From positions 124,001 through 188,000 of the forward strand of contig NZ_JAFAJM010000019.1 of NCBI RefSeq assembly GCF_019236175.1: DNA of 64,000 nucleotides, read 5' to 3'. Made by a program: the position numbers and the translations under genes. The stretch is from Chryseobacterium sp. GTDB taxonomy: Bacteria > Bacteroidota > Bacteroidia > Flavobacteriales > Weeksellaceae. Under the pieces are notes generated by a model. That model ran no database searches. It saw only the letters and a program-made list of their open reading frames with translations, and had not been told where the DNA came from. Positions 16,699 through 27,173 of this stretch are shown one piece after another (the first letter of the stretch is position 1; every line of letters starts with the position of its first letter).

Positions 16699-17580
16699 AT
16701 GAATATGAAAAAAATTATTCCCGGAATGATGATGATGATCATTATTGCATCAGGCTGTACCCAAGATAAGAACTTTCCAAATCTCACTCCCCACGAAACA
16801 AAAAATCAGGTACGTGAAACTTCGGTAGAGATCCATAAAGATAAAAATACTGTCAGAGAAAGATTCTCTCCACCAAAAGATTATTATTGGCAGGAAGAAA
16901 AGCCTGATTCTTTCGGCTATTTTATTGAACATTTTACGTTGAAACCATATGGAAGTCAGATTTTACGGTATGATGGTATTCCTATTTCTACACAATATCT
17001 TCATGAAGCTGTTTTTGATATTGATACCGGAGATAAAGACTTACAACAATGTGCTGATACGGTGATCCGAATGAGAGCCGAATATTTATATAAGATAAAA
17101 AGAGCAAATGACATTGCATTTCATTTCACCAGTGGAGATCTGCTGAGCTGGAACGACTACCAAAACGGGACAAGAGCTTTTGTAAACGGAAATGCTGTAA
17201 GTTTCAGAAAAACGGCAGGATTTGATAGTTCTTATCAGAATTTCAGAAATTATCTTGATCTTATTTTTAATTATGCAGGAACGATTTCATTAAACGAAGA
17301 GACAAAACCGGTCATCAAAAATGCTGATTTAAAATCCGGAGATATTTTAATTACTCCCGGAAGTCCGGGACACGTGGTATTCATTGCCGGAGTCTCTAAA
17401 AATAAGGATGGGAAAAAATTATTTTTACTGGCTGAGGGGTTTACTCCGGCTCAGTCTGTACATATTCTTTCCAATCCGTTTTGTAAAAATATTTCGCCAT
17501 GGTATGATCTGGATATCCATGCTCCGGAAATCAAAACAGCACGGTACATTTTTAAACCTACAAACTTCAGAAGCTTTTAA
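16699..17580 (+). CDS. DUF4846 family lipoprotein
   Basis: A 293-residue protein with a lipoprotein signal (IIIASGC, lipidated Cys20 by this start; a second ATG at 16705 is equally possible). The body fits the DUF4846 family: RFSPPKDY..SFGYFIEHFTLKP, DLQQCADTVIRMRAEYLY, FRNYLDLIFNYAGTISL, GDILITPGSPGHVVFIAGV, and the closing NPFCKNISPWYD. The GSPGHVV segment looks like the His-containing motif of NlpC/P60-like folds, so a cell-wall peptidase-like role is possible but not shown. It is probably anchored in the outer or inner membrane facing the periplasm. It stands alone before pfkA. Confidence 0.85.
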   Translation: MNMKKIIPGMMMMIIIASGCTQDKNFPNLTPHETKNQVRETSVEIHKDKNTVRERFSPPKDYYWQEEKPDSFGYFIEHFTLKPYGSQILRYDGIPISTQYLHEAVFDIDTGDKDLQQCADTVIRMRAEYLYKIKRANDIAFHFTSGDLLSWNDYQNGTRAFVNGNAVSFRKTAGFDSSYQNFRNYLDLIFNYAGTISLNEETKPVIKNADLKSGDILITPGSPGHVVFIAGVSKNKDGKKLFLLAEGFTPAQSVHILSNPFCKNISPWYDLDIHAPEIKTARYIFKPTNFRSF

Positions 17581-17635
17581 TCATTTATATTCAAAACTAT
17601 TGGAAACTTACTGCTATAATCTGAACTTGTTTTTG

Positions 17636-17643
17636 TAAATTTG
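17636..17643 (+). promoter_or_regulatory. -7 element of the pfkA-gap unit
   Basis: TAAATTTG is a perfect -7 match, 21 bases before the pfkA ATG. No TTG at the usual distance was found, so this is only half a promoter. Confidence 0.45.
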
Positions 17644-17663
17644 TGTTCGAAATTTTTTACTAG

Positions 17664-18650
17664 ATGAAAGAGAGTGCTGTAAAAAAGATTGCAGTTCTTA
17701 CTTCAGGAGGAGACTCTCCGGGTATGAATGCTGCATTAAGAGCGGTGGTAAGAACCGCCAATTACTATAATATCGAATGTTACGGAGTAAGGGAGGGCTA
17801 CAATGGTCTGATCAACAATGATTTCCTGAAAATGGGAGCCCGTTCCGTAAAAAATATAATCAACCAGGGCGGAACGATTCTAAAATCTGCCAGATCCGCT
17901 GAATTCAGAACAAAGGAAGGCCGTCAGAAAGCATACGACAATTGTGTAAAGCTGGGAATAGACGGATTGGTATGTATTGGTGGAGACGGAACTTTCACCG
18001 GTGCTAAGATCTTCAGTGAAGAATTCGGAATCCGAGTAATTGGTATTCCGGGAACTATCGATAATGATATTTTCGGAACAGACAATACAATCGGTTATGA
18101 TACCGCATTGAATACTGCAATGGATGCTATTGATAAAATTCGTGATACGGCAACTTCTCACAATAGGGTTTTCTTTGTGGAAGTAATGGGTCGTGATGCA
18201 GGCTTTATCGCTTTAAACAGTGGATTAGCAGCTGGTGCTCTGGATATTCTGATTCCTGAAAAAAAGGATAGTGTTGATGAGCTTTTTGTGAAATTCAGAA
18301 ACGCAGAGAAAACAGGAAAATCATCCAGTATTGTAGTGGTAGCAGAAGGTGAAAAACTAGCTAATGTTTATGATCTTGCAGAGAAAACAAAGCAGACGTT
18401 CCCGGATTATGATATTCGTGTCGCCATTTTGGGACATATGCAGAGAGGAGGTTCTCCCAGCTGTGCAGACAGGGTTTTGGCAAGCAGATTAGGTTACGGT
18501 GCCGTAACAGGGCTAATGGAAGGACAGACCAATGTAATGGCAGGAATGCGTTCCAATGATTTAACGTATACACCTATAGAAGAAGCCATTAAAAAACATA
18601 ACGAAATCAATAAAGATCTTTTACTGATTTCAGAAATTTTAGCAATCTAA
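17664..18650 (+). CDS. pfkA: 6-phosphofructokinase
   Basis: Committing step of glycolysis: phosphorylates fructose 6-phosphate to the 1,6-bisphosphate. The 328-residue protein has the ATP-binding motif TSGGDSPGMNAALRAVVR (13-30), GGDGT (106-110; Gly at the position that is Gly in ATP-type and Asp in PPi-type enzymes), and the active-site loop PGTIDNDIFGTDNTIGYDTA with the catalytic Asp133. The length is that of bacterial ATP-PfkA. gap follows after 32 bases without a terminator, so the two glycolytic genes are likely co-transcribed. Confidence 0.97.
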   Translation: MKESAVKKIAVLTSGGDSPGMNAALRAVVRTANYYNIECYGVREGYNGLINNDFLKMGARSVKNIINQGGTILKSARSAEFRTKEGRQKAYDNCVKLGIDGLVCIGGDGTFTGAKIFSEEFGIRVIGIPGTIDNDIFGTDNTIGYDTALNTAMDAIDKIRDTATSHNRVFFVEVMGRDAGFIALNSGLAAGALDILIPEKKDSVDELFVKFRNAEKTGKSSSIVVVAEGEKLANVYDLAEKTKQTFPDYDIRVAILGHMQRGGSPSCADRVLASRLGYGAVTGLMEGQTNVMAGMRSNDLTYTPIEEAIKKHNEINKDLLLISEILAI

Positions 18651-18670
18651 TTATTTTTATAATCTAATAA

Positions 18671-19687
<1,017 letters not shown>

Positions 19688-19712
19688 TCAGTAATCAGCA
19701 ATACTAATAATA

Positions 19713-19739
19713 AAACCTTCCCGATGGGAAGGTTTTTTT
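19713..19739. terminator. terminator after gap
   Basis: AAACCTTCCC and GGGAAGGTTT form the stem with loop GAT, followed by seven T. It lies between gap and a convergent minus-strand gene. Confidence 0.88.
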
Positions 19740-19746
19740 GTTTTGA

Positions 19747-20154
19747 TTATACAGGACAAACGGCTCCAATACCTTTCTGAAGAAAGTACTTGATAATGAT
19801 CTTTACTAAAGATTTGATAAAAACTCCCAAAGGAATAATCTGTCCTATCGCTTCTAAGATAAAATCAATAATTTTACCAAAAACACTATCTTCCCTTACG
19901 ATGGAACAGAATATTTCTTTCAGTCTACTCCACAGCCCCTGTAGATTAATACTTTCGACTGTTAAAGCGGTGAAATGCATATTACTTACTAAAAACACTT
20001 CCGCTTGTTCTTGGGTATAGGAAATGTAAAGCTGTGCCAACGCATTTTGGGCATCTTGTTCTGTAACGTCTCCCTGGCCTAATCCTTCGGTAAGAACCTC
20101 ATTTGAATATACAGACAGGTCTACTAATTTCATGTTTTCATTTTTTATTAACAT
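19747..20154 (-). CDS. unknown small protein with hydrophobic C-terminal half
   Basis: 135 residues from the first ATG, or 128 from the ATG at 20133 (MKLVDLSVYSNEVLTEGLGQ), which may be the better start. The first half is polar and acidic (GLGQGDVTEQDAQNALAQLYISYTQEQAEVF). The second half is hydrophobic with amphipathic helices (IIDFILEAIGQIIPLGVFIKSLVKIIIKYFL) and ends GIGAVCPV. There is no signal peptide. No family was recognised. The layout of a soluble front part and a membrane-active tail is seen in some secreted peptides and toxins, but nothing here proves that. Possible promoter: TTG and AAACTTTG about 20 bases apart near 20179-20209 (one mismatch). Confidence 0.55.
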   Translation of the reverse strand: MLIKNENMKLVDLSVYSNEVLTEGLGQGDVTEQDAQNALAQLYISYTQEQAEVFLVSNMHFTALTVESINLQGLWSRLKEIFCSIVREDSVFGKIIDFILEAIGQIIPLGVFIKSLVKIIIKYFLQKGIGAVCPV

Positions 20155-20308
20155 GGCTTAAAATTTTATGGGTTGTTACAAAGTTTCAAAAACTGTCAAA
20201 GTGAAACAATTACCCTTTCGGGTGATTTAAGATCATAGAATATCATCGCATCATAACTGACAAAACTCACACTTAATTTTCAGCATAAAACTTGTACTTT
20301 TATCTGTC

Positions 20309-21505
20309 ATGGAACGAATACCGCTACAACCCCGTTTTAAAGATTTCCCTCATTTCAGAAATTTCTGGGAAAACGGCAATGGAAAACAGCTCATTGAGTT
20401 TTCCGGAGCTGAAGTGAGTTTTAAAAACTTTGAACAATATTCCTCTTTCTTTTATCATACTGATGAAGCCGGTGATGATGTTGTAAAAGAGGTTTATTGT
20501 ACCAAAAACTTCCAGGAGGCATCCAGAGAAATTGAACATTATATCCGGAATGGAGTTACAGAAACCGATGCCGTTCCTGAAAGTGTAAAAAAATTATTCT
20601 TTCAAACCCAAAAAATTCCCGGGTGGCTGAATCGCGATCTGCTCAAAAGTGGGGCTGAACTATGCATGAGAAGCAATCTCGACTCTCTAATTTCATTAAG
20701 GGATTATTGCTTAATCGGGGGATATGATTATGCTTATCTTAACAAACCTCTGATTGCAACGGAAGCCCTGAAAAAAGGGGCTGTAAAACGTCTTTCAGAA
20801 ACACTGGATTTCTGGGTAAATGCAACACGTTATCATGCATTGGAGCTTCATGCAAAAGGATATGAATTTGCTATAAAAACACGTCTGATCCATTCTTACG
20901 CAAGACTTTCCATCAAAAAACATTATCAGGACTGGGATACTGAAAATTGGGGTGAGCCTATTAATTCCTGGGATATGATGGCCACTTATATAGGCTTCAG
21001 TCTCGTTTTCCTTCACAGTCTTCAAAAATTAGGAAATACCTTTTCTGCTGAAGAAGAACAGGGAATTTTTCATCTATGGAAATATGTAGGTTATCTCTTG
21101 GGTATTCCGGAGCAGCTTCTTCCTGATGATAAAAAGCAAGCTACGGAATATTTTTATTTATGGACTTCCATTCAACCTCCTTCTGACAAAGACTCTGTTC
21201 TGCTGGCTCATTCTTTATTAAATGAATCCCTGGAAAATCCTATTTTAAAATTTGAATTTCAACGGAAAAACCTAAGATATCTTCATATCTGCTGTACGTG
21301 GTTTCTTCTGGATGATGAAGTCTGTAAAAGACTTAAAATTCCTGAAGTTTCCAATAAAAAATTATTTCCAAACTCAAAAATACTCTTCAATAAGATTTAC
21401 GATAAACTTGTAAGCCGTAATTCCAGGATAAAAAGAGGAAATAAAGATCAGATGAAAGTACTGGAAGACTATCTGAATATCACCAAAAATTCAAATTTTC
21501 ATTAG
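20309..21505 (+). CDS. MpaB/latex-clearing-protein-like oxygenase (DUF2236)
   Basis: A 398-residue, mostly helical protein of the DUF2236 family, which includes the fungal MpaB oxygenase and the bacterial rubber oxygenase Lcp, a b-type heme protein. Matching features are GGYDYAYLNKPLIATEALKKGAVKRLSETLDFWVN, the conserved TRLIHSYARLSIKKHY with Arg/His candidates for the heme environment, WGEPINSWDMMATYIGFSLVFLHSLQKLG, and HLWKYVGYLLGIPEQLLP. No signal peptide is seen, so it is likely cytoplasmic. The substrate is unknown. It is convergent with the next gene, whose stop is 10 bases away, with no terminator between. Confidence 0.82.
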   Translation: MERIPLQPRFKDFPHFRNFWENGNGKQLIEFSGAEVSFKNFEQYSSFFYHTDEAGDDVVKEVYCTKNFQEASREIEHYIRNGVTETDAVPESVKKLFFQTQKIPGWLNRDLLKSGAELCMRSNLDSLISLRDYCLIGGYDYAYLNKPLIATEALKKGAVKRLSETLDFWVNATRYHALELHAKGYEFAIKTRLIHSYARLSIKKHYQDWDTENWGEPINSWDMMATYIGFSLVFLHSLQKLGNTFSAEEEQGIFHLWKYVGYLLGIPEQLLPDDKKQATEYFYLWTSIQPPSDKDSVLLAHSLLNESLENPILKFEFQRKNLRYLHICCTWFLLDDEVCKRLKIPEVSNKKLFPNSKILFNKIYDKLVSRNSRIKRGNKDQMKVLEDYLNITKNSNFH

Positions 21506-21515
21506 AAAAAAGATC

Positions 21516-22733
21516 CTATTGCCGGAGTTTATTTTCCTTCGTCTTATCTGCATCCAGTTTTCTGTACCTTATATTCCAGATCAGATACAGTAAAAATAAG
21601 ACCAGCCAGACGCCAATGACAGCACCTGTGAAAATTCCTGCGATGGAAGGATGAAGATAATTCGGTTTATAGAAAAGCCTGTCAAGGGTTGTAAATTTCT
21701 CTTTCAGGCTGTTTCTTTCATATGTATTTCGTATGGCATTCAGAGGCTCCTGCTGATGGTCACGGTAATAAAAGACATCTTTAGTCAGGTCTTTGGGAAT
21801 GATCTGTGTTTCGATATTATATTTTTTAAAAAGGACATCCAGCTTCTGGAACGAAGAAAGTAGTGAGTCCTGGCTATATTGGTAAAGCAGATTATATCTT
21901 TTGACTGCATTCTTATATTGTTGTCTCTGCTCAGGGATTGTATGCAAAGTGGAAAACAGGTTTTTGTTTTCAAGAAAAATACACATCTTTTCATCATATT
22001 CAGGATTTACTTCTACTCCTTTAAATACAATTTCGGTACTATCCCCTATCTTCTTTTTAGAAATAATCCTTTTCTCCAGCTCATGGGCATCAAGCCCAAA
22101 AAGATCAAATACTAATTTCGTTTTATTACTTATTTTTTTATGATCCGCACTTAGCATTCTTAGGGTATCAATACTATAATACCTGGATTCTGTTGAATAA
22201 TAATCCTTATTCTCCGGATCATAATATATCGTATCCCTCTGTTCAATCACAGGATAAGGTCTGGGATATAAAATATTTTCAGGATTAAACAGTTTCTCCG
22301 AACTATAGGAAGTATAGTTGTATAAAAAAGGTTGTAAGACGTTCAACAATGTTTTGTCTTTATTAAGATCCTTTTCAGGCAGGTCAGTTCGCAGTTTTGC
22401 ATTTAATCCCAGGCTGTAACTGATGAAAAAAGTCAGGGATAAGAAAGACACCAATAAAAGGATAATACCCATTCCTAAAATTGTTGAGCGCTCATTTCTT
22501 TTTGATGAATGGTTTTTAAGGAGAATAATAACGAAGAAAAACAAAAAAAAGCCGGATACAAAAAAATGAGAGATCGAGACATCATCATAAAATTTGAATC
22601 TGTAAAACTCTGTATACATATCAATTTTTTGAAGACCTTTAAACTTTACATACCCGTAAATAAAGTAAGCCAAATGTATGACAGCTAATACAGCGAAAGC
22701 TTTAATCAGGAATCGTTTTAATTTTCTGTCCAT
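21516..22733 (-). CDS. multi-pass membrane protein of unknown function
   Basis: A 405-residue protein that I do not recognise. Hydrophobic segments lie at about 9-27, 54-73, 85-110 and 366-388, giving three N-terminal helices, a large extracytoplasmic or cytoplasmic domain of about 250 residues, and one C-terminal helix followed by a basic tail (RYRKLDADKTKENKLRQ). The central domain is rich in charged residues and Tyr (for example NILYPRPYPVIEQRDTIYYDP) and has no visible catalytic motif. Monocistronic, convergent with the MpaB-like gene. Confidence 0.7.
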   Translation of the reverse strand: MDRKLKRFLIKAFAVLAVIHLAYFIYGYVKFKGLQKIDMYTEFYRFKFYDDVSISHFFVSGFFLFFFVIILLKNHSSKRNERSTILGMGIILLLVSFLSLTFFISYSLGLNAKLRTDLPEKDLNKDKTLLNVLQPFLYNYTSYSSEKLFNPENILYPRPYPVIEQRDTIYYDPENKDYYSTESRYYSIDTLRMLSADHKKISNKTKLVFDLFGLDAHELEKRIISKKKIGDSTEIVFKGVEVNPEYDEKMCIFLENKNLFSTLHTIPEQRQQYKNAVKRYNLLYQYSQDSLLSSFQKLDVLFKKYNIETQIIPKDLTKDVFYYRDHQQEPLNAIRNTYERNSLKEKFTTLDRLFYKPNYLHPSIAGIFTGAVIGVWLVLFLLYLIWNIRYRKLDADKTKENKLRQ

Positions 22734-22931
22734 AGAATAATCTTTAAAAACAATGTTTTAAGATAAGCATTTTTTTATATCGGGTGGAGAAAATTATGGC
22801 AGTACTCATGAATAAGCTGTGAAGACTATAACAACCGGAAATCAGCTCTTCAACACCCACTTCCGGCCTCATATTTTATCTTAAATTTATTTTTTTAACA
22901 TTCCTCACTTCTATCTTCCACATCTATCTCG

Positions 22932-22953
22932 TTATGAATGATATCACTCATAA
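22932..22953. promoter_or_regulatory. candidate operator upstream of recA
   Basis: TTATGAATGATATCACTCATAA is a 22-base inverted repeat centred on GATATC, with 10 of 11 base pairs matching. It lies about 75 bases before the recA -7 element. The size and symmetry fit a dimeric repressor or activator site; the regulator is unknown. Confidence 0.4.
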
Positions 22954-23026
22954 AAATTTATCATTTTTTAACTCTAAAAACAGGTTTCAGGGATAAATAA
23001 TATTAGCTTTTGATATTTAAATTATG

Positions 23027-23034
23027 TATTTTTG
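23027..23034 (+). promoter_or_regulatory. -7 element of recA
   Basis: TATTTTTG matches TAnnTTTG and lies 19 bases before the ATG. The nearest upstream TTG leaves only a 14-base spacer, so the -33 part is not convincing. Confidence 0.45.
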
Positions 23035-23053
23035 AGAAATTATTTTAATAGAG

Positions 23054-24061
23054 ATGAGTAACATTGATGATAAGAAAAAAGCACTCGCATTAGTGCTTGA
23101 CAAGCTAGATAAAACATACGGAAAAGGAACGGTAATGACTTTAGGTGATGACTCTATAGACAATACGATAGAAGTAATTCCTTCCGGTTCTTTAGGATTA
23201 GATATCGCATTAGGTATAGGAGGATATCCAAAAGGAAGAATCATTGAAATATATGGTCCTGAATCTTCAGGTAAAACAACATTAACACTTCATGCTATTG
23301 CTGAAGCTCAAAAAGCCGGAGGTATTGCTGCATTTATCGATGCCGAGCATGCTTTCGACAGAACTTATGCTGCTAAATTAGGAATCGATTTAGAAAACCT
23401 TATTATATCACAGCCGGACAACGGGGAGCAGGCATTAGAAATTGCGGATAACCTGATCCGTTCAGGAGCTATTGATATCGTAGTAATTGACTCGGTAGCT
23501 GCCCTTACTCCAAAGGCTGAAATTGAAGGAGAAATGGGAGATTCAAAAATGGGTCTTCATGCAAGATTAATGTCTCAGGCATTGAGAAAACTTACGGCAA
23601 CTATTTCAAGAACGAAATGTACGGTAATTTTCATCAACCAGCTGAGAGAAAAAATCGGTGTAATGTTCGGAAATCCTGAAACGACTACCGGTGGTAATGC
23701 TCTTAAATTCTATGCTTCTGTAAGAATTGATATCAGAAAAGCAAGTGCACCTATTAAACAAGGTGATGAGGCAATCGGAAGCCGTGTTAAAGTAAAAATT
23801 GTGAAAAACAAAGTGGCCCCTCCATTTAAGCAAGCTGAATTTGATATCATGTACGGAGAAGGAGTTTCTAAAGTAGGAGAAATTCTTGATACTGCGGTAG
23901 ACTTAGGAATTGTAAAGAAAAGCGGTTCTTGGTTCAGCTATGAAGAGACTAAATTAGGTCAGGGACGTGATGCGGTAAAAGATGTATTAAGAGACAATCC
24001 TGAACTTGCCGAGGAACTGGAAAACAAAGTTAAAGAAGAAATTATCGCTAAAAAGCAGTAA
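23054..24061 (+). CDS. recA: recombinase RecA
   Basis: ATP-dependent DNA strand-exchange protein for homologous recombination and damage response. The 335-residue protein has the Walker A motif GPESSGKTT (68-76), Walker B ([12 protein letters not shown]), the L1/L2 DNA-binding loops including [30 protein letters not shown], and a short acidic C-terminus ([14 protein letters not shown]). Length is typical. Monocistronic with its own terminator. The 320-base upstream gap carries a palindrome that might control it. Confidence 0.98.
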   Translation: MSNIDDKKKALALVLDKLDKTYGKGTVMTLGDDSIDNTIEVIPSGSLGLDIALGIGGYPKGRIIEIYGPESSGKTTLTLHAIAEAQKAGGIAAFIDAEHAFDRTYAAKLGIDLENLIISQPDNGEQALEIADNLIRSGAIDIVVIDSVAALTPKAEIEGEMGDSKMGLHARLMSQALRKLTATISRTKCTVIFINQLREKIGVMFGNPETTTGGNALKFYASVRIDIRKASAPIKQGDEAIGSRVKVKIVKNKVAPPFKQAEFDIMYGEGVSKVGEILDTAVDLGIVKKSGSWFSYEETKLGQGRDAVKDVLRDNPELAEELENKVKEEIIAKKQ

Positions 24062-24080
24062 TTTTTACAGACGCTATAAT

Positions 24081-24117
24081 AAAAAATCGGCTGAGCCTGG
24101 GGCTCAGCCGATTTTTT
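24081..24117. terminator. bidirectional terminator recA / S9 peptidase
   Basis: AAAAAATCGGCTGAGCC and its complement form a 17-bp stem with a TGG loop, with T-runs on both strands, between the convergent recA and peptidase genes. Confidence 0.93.
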
Positions 24118-24118
24118 A

Positions 24119-27016
24119 TTAATTAGGTTTATCATCTGTTAATTCAAATCCCCAGTCTTTTCCTTTTTGGGTGGCCGGAACACCTTTTGTCATCCATACC
24201 GGAGCTTTCGCTCCTTTAAGATAATAATCAAAAAACTGCTGTTCACGGATTTGGATATCTTTTCTGTTCTGGCGCTTGATAAGGTTATGATCATCGCCAT
24301 TATAATTCAGAAGCCATACGGGTTTCCCGAGACGACGCAATGCCGTAAACATTTCAATTCCCTGATACCAAGGCACCGCTCCATCTTTATCATTACTCAT
24401 AATAACTACCGGGGTTTTCACTTGATTAATTGTAAAAAGCGGTGAATTTTTAATATAAAGTTCCGGAGCTTCCCATAGGTTTTTTCCTAATCGGCTCTGG
24501 GATTTTTCATACTGAAACTGTCTGTTCATCCCGGAACTCCATCTGATTCCCCCGTATGCAGAAGTCATGTTAACAACAGGAGCTCCCGTCCAAGCGGCAG
24601 CATACATATTGGTATGTGCAATAAGATAGGCTACCTGATAACCACCCCAGCTTTGTCCCTGAATACCTATTTTAGTACCATCTACCCACAAATTTTGCTT
24701 CAGCTTTTCAACTCCGGAATTAATATATTCCATTGCAGATTCGCCCGGAAGACCATCGATATAAGAAATATCAGGAGTGAAAACCAAATATCCGTTGCTC
24801 ACAAAATAAGAGATATTTAATCTTGAAGGGGTCGGAGCCGGTGCTACGTAGCGGTTCAGATTATCAGAAAGTTTTTCATAGAAATAGACAATCATAGGAT
24901 ATTTTTTGTTCGGATTGAAATCTTCAGGTTTGTACAAAACTCCTGTAGATGAATTTCCTTTTGGTGTTGTCCAGTGTACCAGCTCATCAGTCCCCCAATT
25001 ATAAAGATTTTGCTGCGGATTGGTATTGCTCAGTTTTTGCTGATCTGAAAAATCTGATGTGGCAAAGATATTTGGAGAATCCGCATATGATTCTTTTATC
25101 AGAATATACTCCGATGCATTTTTCGCTTTTTGAAGGCTGCGATATCCCCAGACATTTTCTAACTGAATTTTTACGGGATCAGTGTTCGACTGAATAGATG
25201 TTTTAAAAATTCCGTTTGCTTTGGATGTATTGTCAAATGCTGACAAATAAACAGAAGACTTCCGGTTTATACTTTTAATATCTTTGTCTAATTGATACGT
25301 ATCAAATGTTATTTTATTCTTACGTCCAAATCCATTCGTAATATTTCTTGGCTTTTTTGAACCGTTCAGGGAAAATTCCCACAGATCATAACGATCTTTG
25401 ATAATCACAGATTCATCATTATCCGTCCAGGATGCAATCCCATAAGGATCCGGAAAATCCGGCATATCGAACTGTTCATCAACGAAAGAAACCGGTAAAC
25501 CGTTATTAAGAGGAAGTGTCTGTCCGGTTTTAACATTATAGCTCAGCCACGCTCCTTTTTCTTTATCAAAAATCACAACAAATTTTCCAAGCGGGGATAC
25601 GGAAACCGACCCGTCCAGATTTTTAATAATTTCCGTTCTTTTTTCCGTTTTATTATCAATCAGGAAATAGGTTTTCTTTGCCGAACCTTCCCATTGTGAA
25701 GAAATACGATTATTTAAACTTGTAATACCAACAACAAAATCCGCATTCCCATCATTAACTAATCGTAAAGTATCCAGATCCACATTATCAATATTTCTAA
25801 AGGAATCAGGTTTTTCCGTCTGCATTACCGCAGCATAGGATTTCTTCAAATCGTTTTTTAAATCCTTTAGCTGTACTGTTTGCAGATAATCATCTCTATA
25901 ATTCCAGATATCTACGACAGCATGATCATTAGCAATCATGGCCGTATCTTTTGCTATAGATTTTGGAGCAACACCAAAATACAGCTGTTTCCCGTTTTTG
26001 CTGAATAAAGGTAACCGGTTTTCAGAAACTACCCAATCTTTTCTCATCTGAGCATTCTCATTGGTTACCATTTCTTTTTTGCCACTTTTAAAATTAAAAT
26101 AATACAGCTGATACAATTTCACTAAATCATTCTGTGCAGAAGCAGTTCCTACAAAGGCAAGCTGATTTCCGTCTTCGTCAAAAGACAATTGCGAAAAATC
26201 GCCTTCCATTTCTGAAATTTTAGTGACTGTGCCTTTTTGCAGATCGACAACCTGTACAGTTTGAAATGCATATTTCTTTGGTTTTGATTTGTCAGTATCT
26301 TTTTTATCTGAAGATTTTTCGTCTCCTGAGTCCTTATTCTCTTTTTTATCCTTACTGGTTTTCTCTTCCGGCTTTTTAGTCACAAAAGCGAGCTCTTTTC
26401 CATTTTTACTGAATTCGTAGCGAATTACATTATCGTATATGGTGCTTTTCCCGTCCAGAAGATTTTTTACCACCAGCTGCAGCGGTTTTGTATTTTTATC
26501 ATCATCTTTTTCATCTCCGTCTTCTTTATCAGAAGATTCATCAGAAGATTTATCCTTTGTATTTTCCAGAAGATAGGCAACATAAGAACCTGCTTTTTCA
26601 GGGATTTTAAAGGCCTTTACATCAGGAATTTTTTCTGTTTTACCGCTTAGCAAATCAACGACAGCAAGACTGTCTTTCGTTAATTTACTCTGTTTAAGCT
26701 TCTTATCTTTCACCGCCTTTATATCTTTATATAACGGACGGATCTGAAAAACAGCAAATCTGGAATCATTGGTAAAATCCACTTTTGCTCCTCTTGCAAA
26801 CTTCCTGGAAGTTTTATTCTTAACGGAGTATAAAAAGAGGTTAGGATTTCCTTCCTGAACATCCACAGAATAGGCAATCCATTTCCCGTCATTTGAGATT
26901 TTTCTCGTGCCTATATTTTGCCAGCTGTCATAAACAGAATGGTCTAAAGGCTTTTTTTGCCCAAAGACACAGCAGGTCATCATGAGCAGAATAAAAACTG
27001 TACATTTCAACTTCAT
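24119..27016 (-). CDS. secreted S9-family serine peptidase (prolyl oligopeptidase type)
   Basis: A 965-residue exported peptidase. The signal peptide (ends CCVFGQ) is followed by a beta-propeller region to about residue 690 and an alpha/beta-hydrolase domain. The catalytic triad is visible: nucleophile Ser789 in GQSWGGYQ, Asp878 in SNDKDGAVPW, and His910 in GDDHNL. The propeller carries two low-complexity charged insertions rich in Lys, Asp, Glu and Ser (about residues 155-180 and 218-250), probably exposed loops. The usual family length is 650-850, and the insertions account for part of the excess. Likely periplasmic, trimming peptides. Convergent with recA. Confidence 0.92.
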   Translation of the reverse strand: MKLKCTVFILLMMTCCVFGQKKPLDHSVYDSWQNIGTRKISNDGKWIAYSVDVQEGNPNLFLYSVKNKTSRKFARGAKVDFTNDSRFAVFQIRPLYKDIKAVKDKKLKQSKLTKDSLAVVDLLSGKTEKIPDVKAFKIPEKAGSYVAYLLENTKDKSSDESSDKEDGDEKDDDKNTKPLQLVVKNLLDGKSTIYDNVIRYEFSKNGKELAFVTKKPEEKTSKDKKENKDSGDEKSSDKKDTDKSKPKKYAFQTVQVVDLQKGTVTKISEMEGDFSQLSFDEDGNQLAFVGTASAQNDLVKLYQLYYFNFKSGKKEMVTNENAQMRKDWVVSENRLPLFSKNGKQLYFGVAPKSIAKDTAMIANDHAVVDIWNYRDDYLQTVQLKDLKNDLKKSYAAVMQTEKPDSFRNIDNVDLDTLRLVNDGNADFVVGITSLNNRISSQWEGSAKKTYFLIDNKTEKRTEIIKNLDGSVSVSPLGKFVVIFDKEKGAWLSYNVKTGQTLPLNNGLPVSFVDEQFDMPDFPDPYGIASWTDNDESVIIKDRYDLWEFSLNGSKKPRNITNGFGRKNKITFDTYQLDKDIKSINRKSSVYLSAFDNTSKANGIFKTSIQSNTDPVKIQLENVWGYRSLQKAKNASEYILIKESYADSPNIFATSDFSDQQKLSNTNPQQNLYNWGTDELVHWTTPKGNSSTGVLYKPEDFNPNKKYPMIVYFYEKLSDNLNRYVAPAPTPSRLNISYFVSNGYLVFTPDISYIDGLPGESAMEYINSGVEKLKQNLWVDGTKIGIQGQSWGGYQVAYLIAHTNMYAAAWTGAPVVNMTSAYGGIRWSSGMNRQFQYEKSQSRLGKNLWEAPELYIKNSPLFTINQVKTPVVIMSNDKDGAVPWYQGIEMFTALRRLGKPVWLLNYNGDDHNLIKRQNRKDIQIREQQFFDYYLKGAKAPVWMTKGVPATQKGKDWGFELTDDKPN

Positions 27017-27173
27017 TTTTAAAAAATTTAAGGATTAAAAGTAAGCTATTTCTTTGACAAATCCATATGACGCACCGGCTTCATCGTAAATCAAAAAGAA
27101 TGTCATTCTGTCACATTCTTCTTGATGGTATTTTTTTTGAGCAGTATGATGCACAATTAAAATCTAAAATATT

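Larger units (their letters stand above)
22734..23053. other. 320-base intergenic region upstream of recA
   Basis: No supported gene. It holds a 22-base near-perfect palindrome (22932-22953) and a -7-like element at 23027-23034. The rest is AT-rich without obvious structure. Confidence 0.6.

Noticed and set aside
22934..22996. 20-codon frame starting at the ATG inside the palindrome upstream of recA
   Set aside because: Too short, no ribosome-binding context and no family; the palindrome explains the sequence better.
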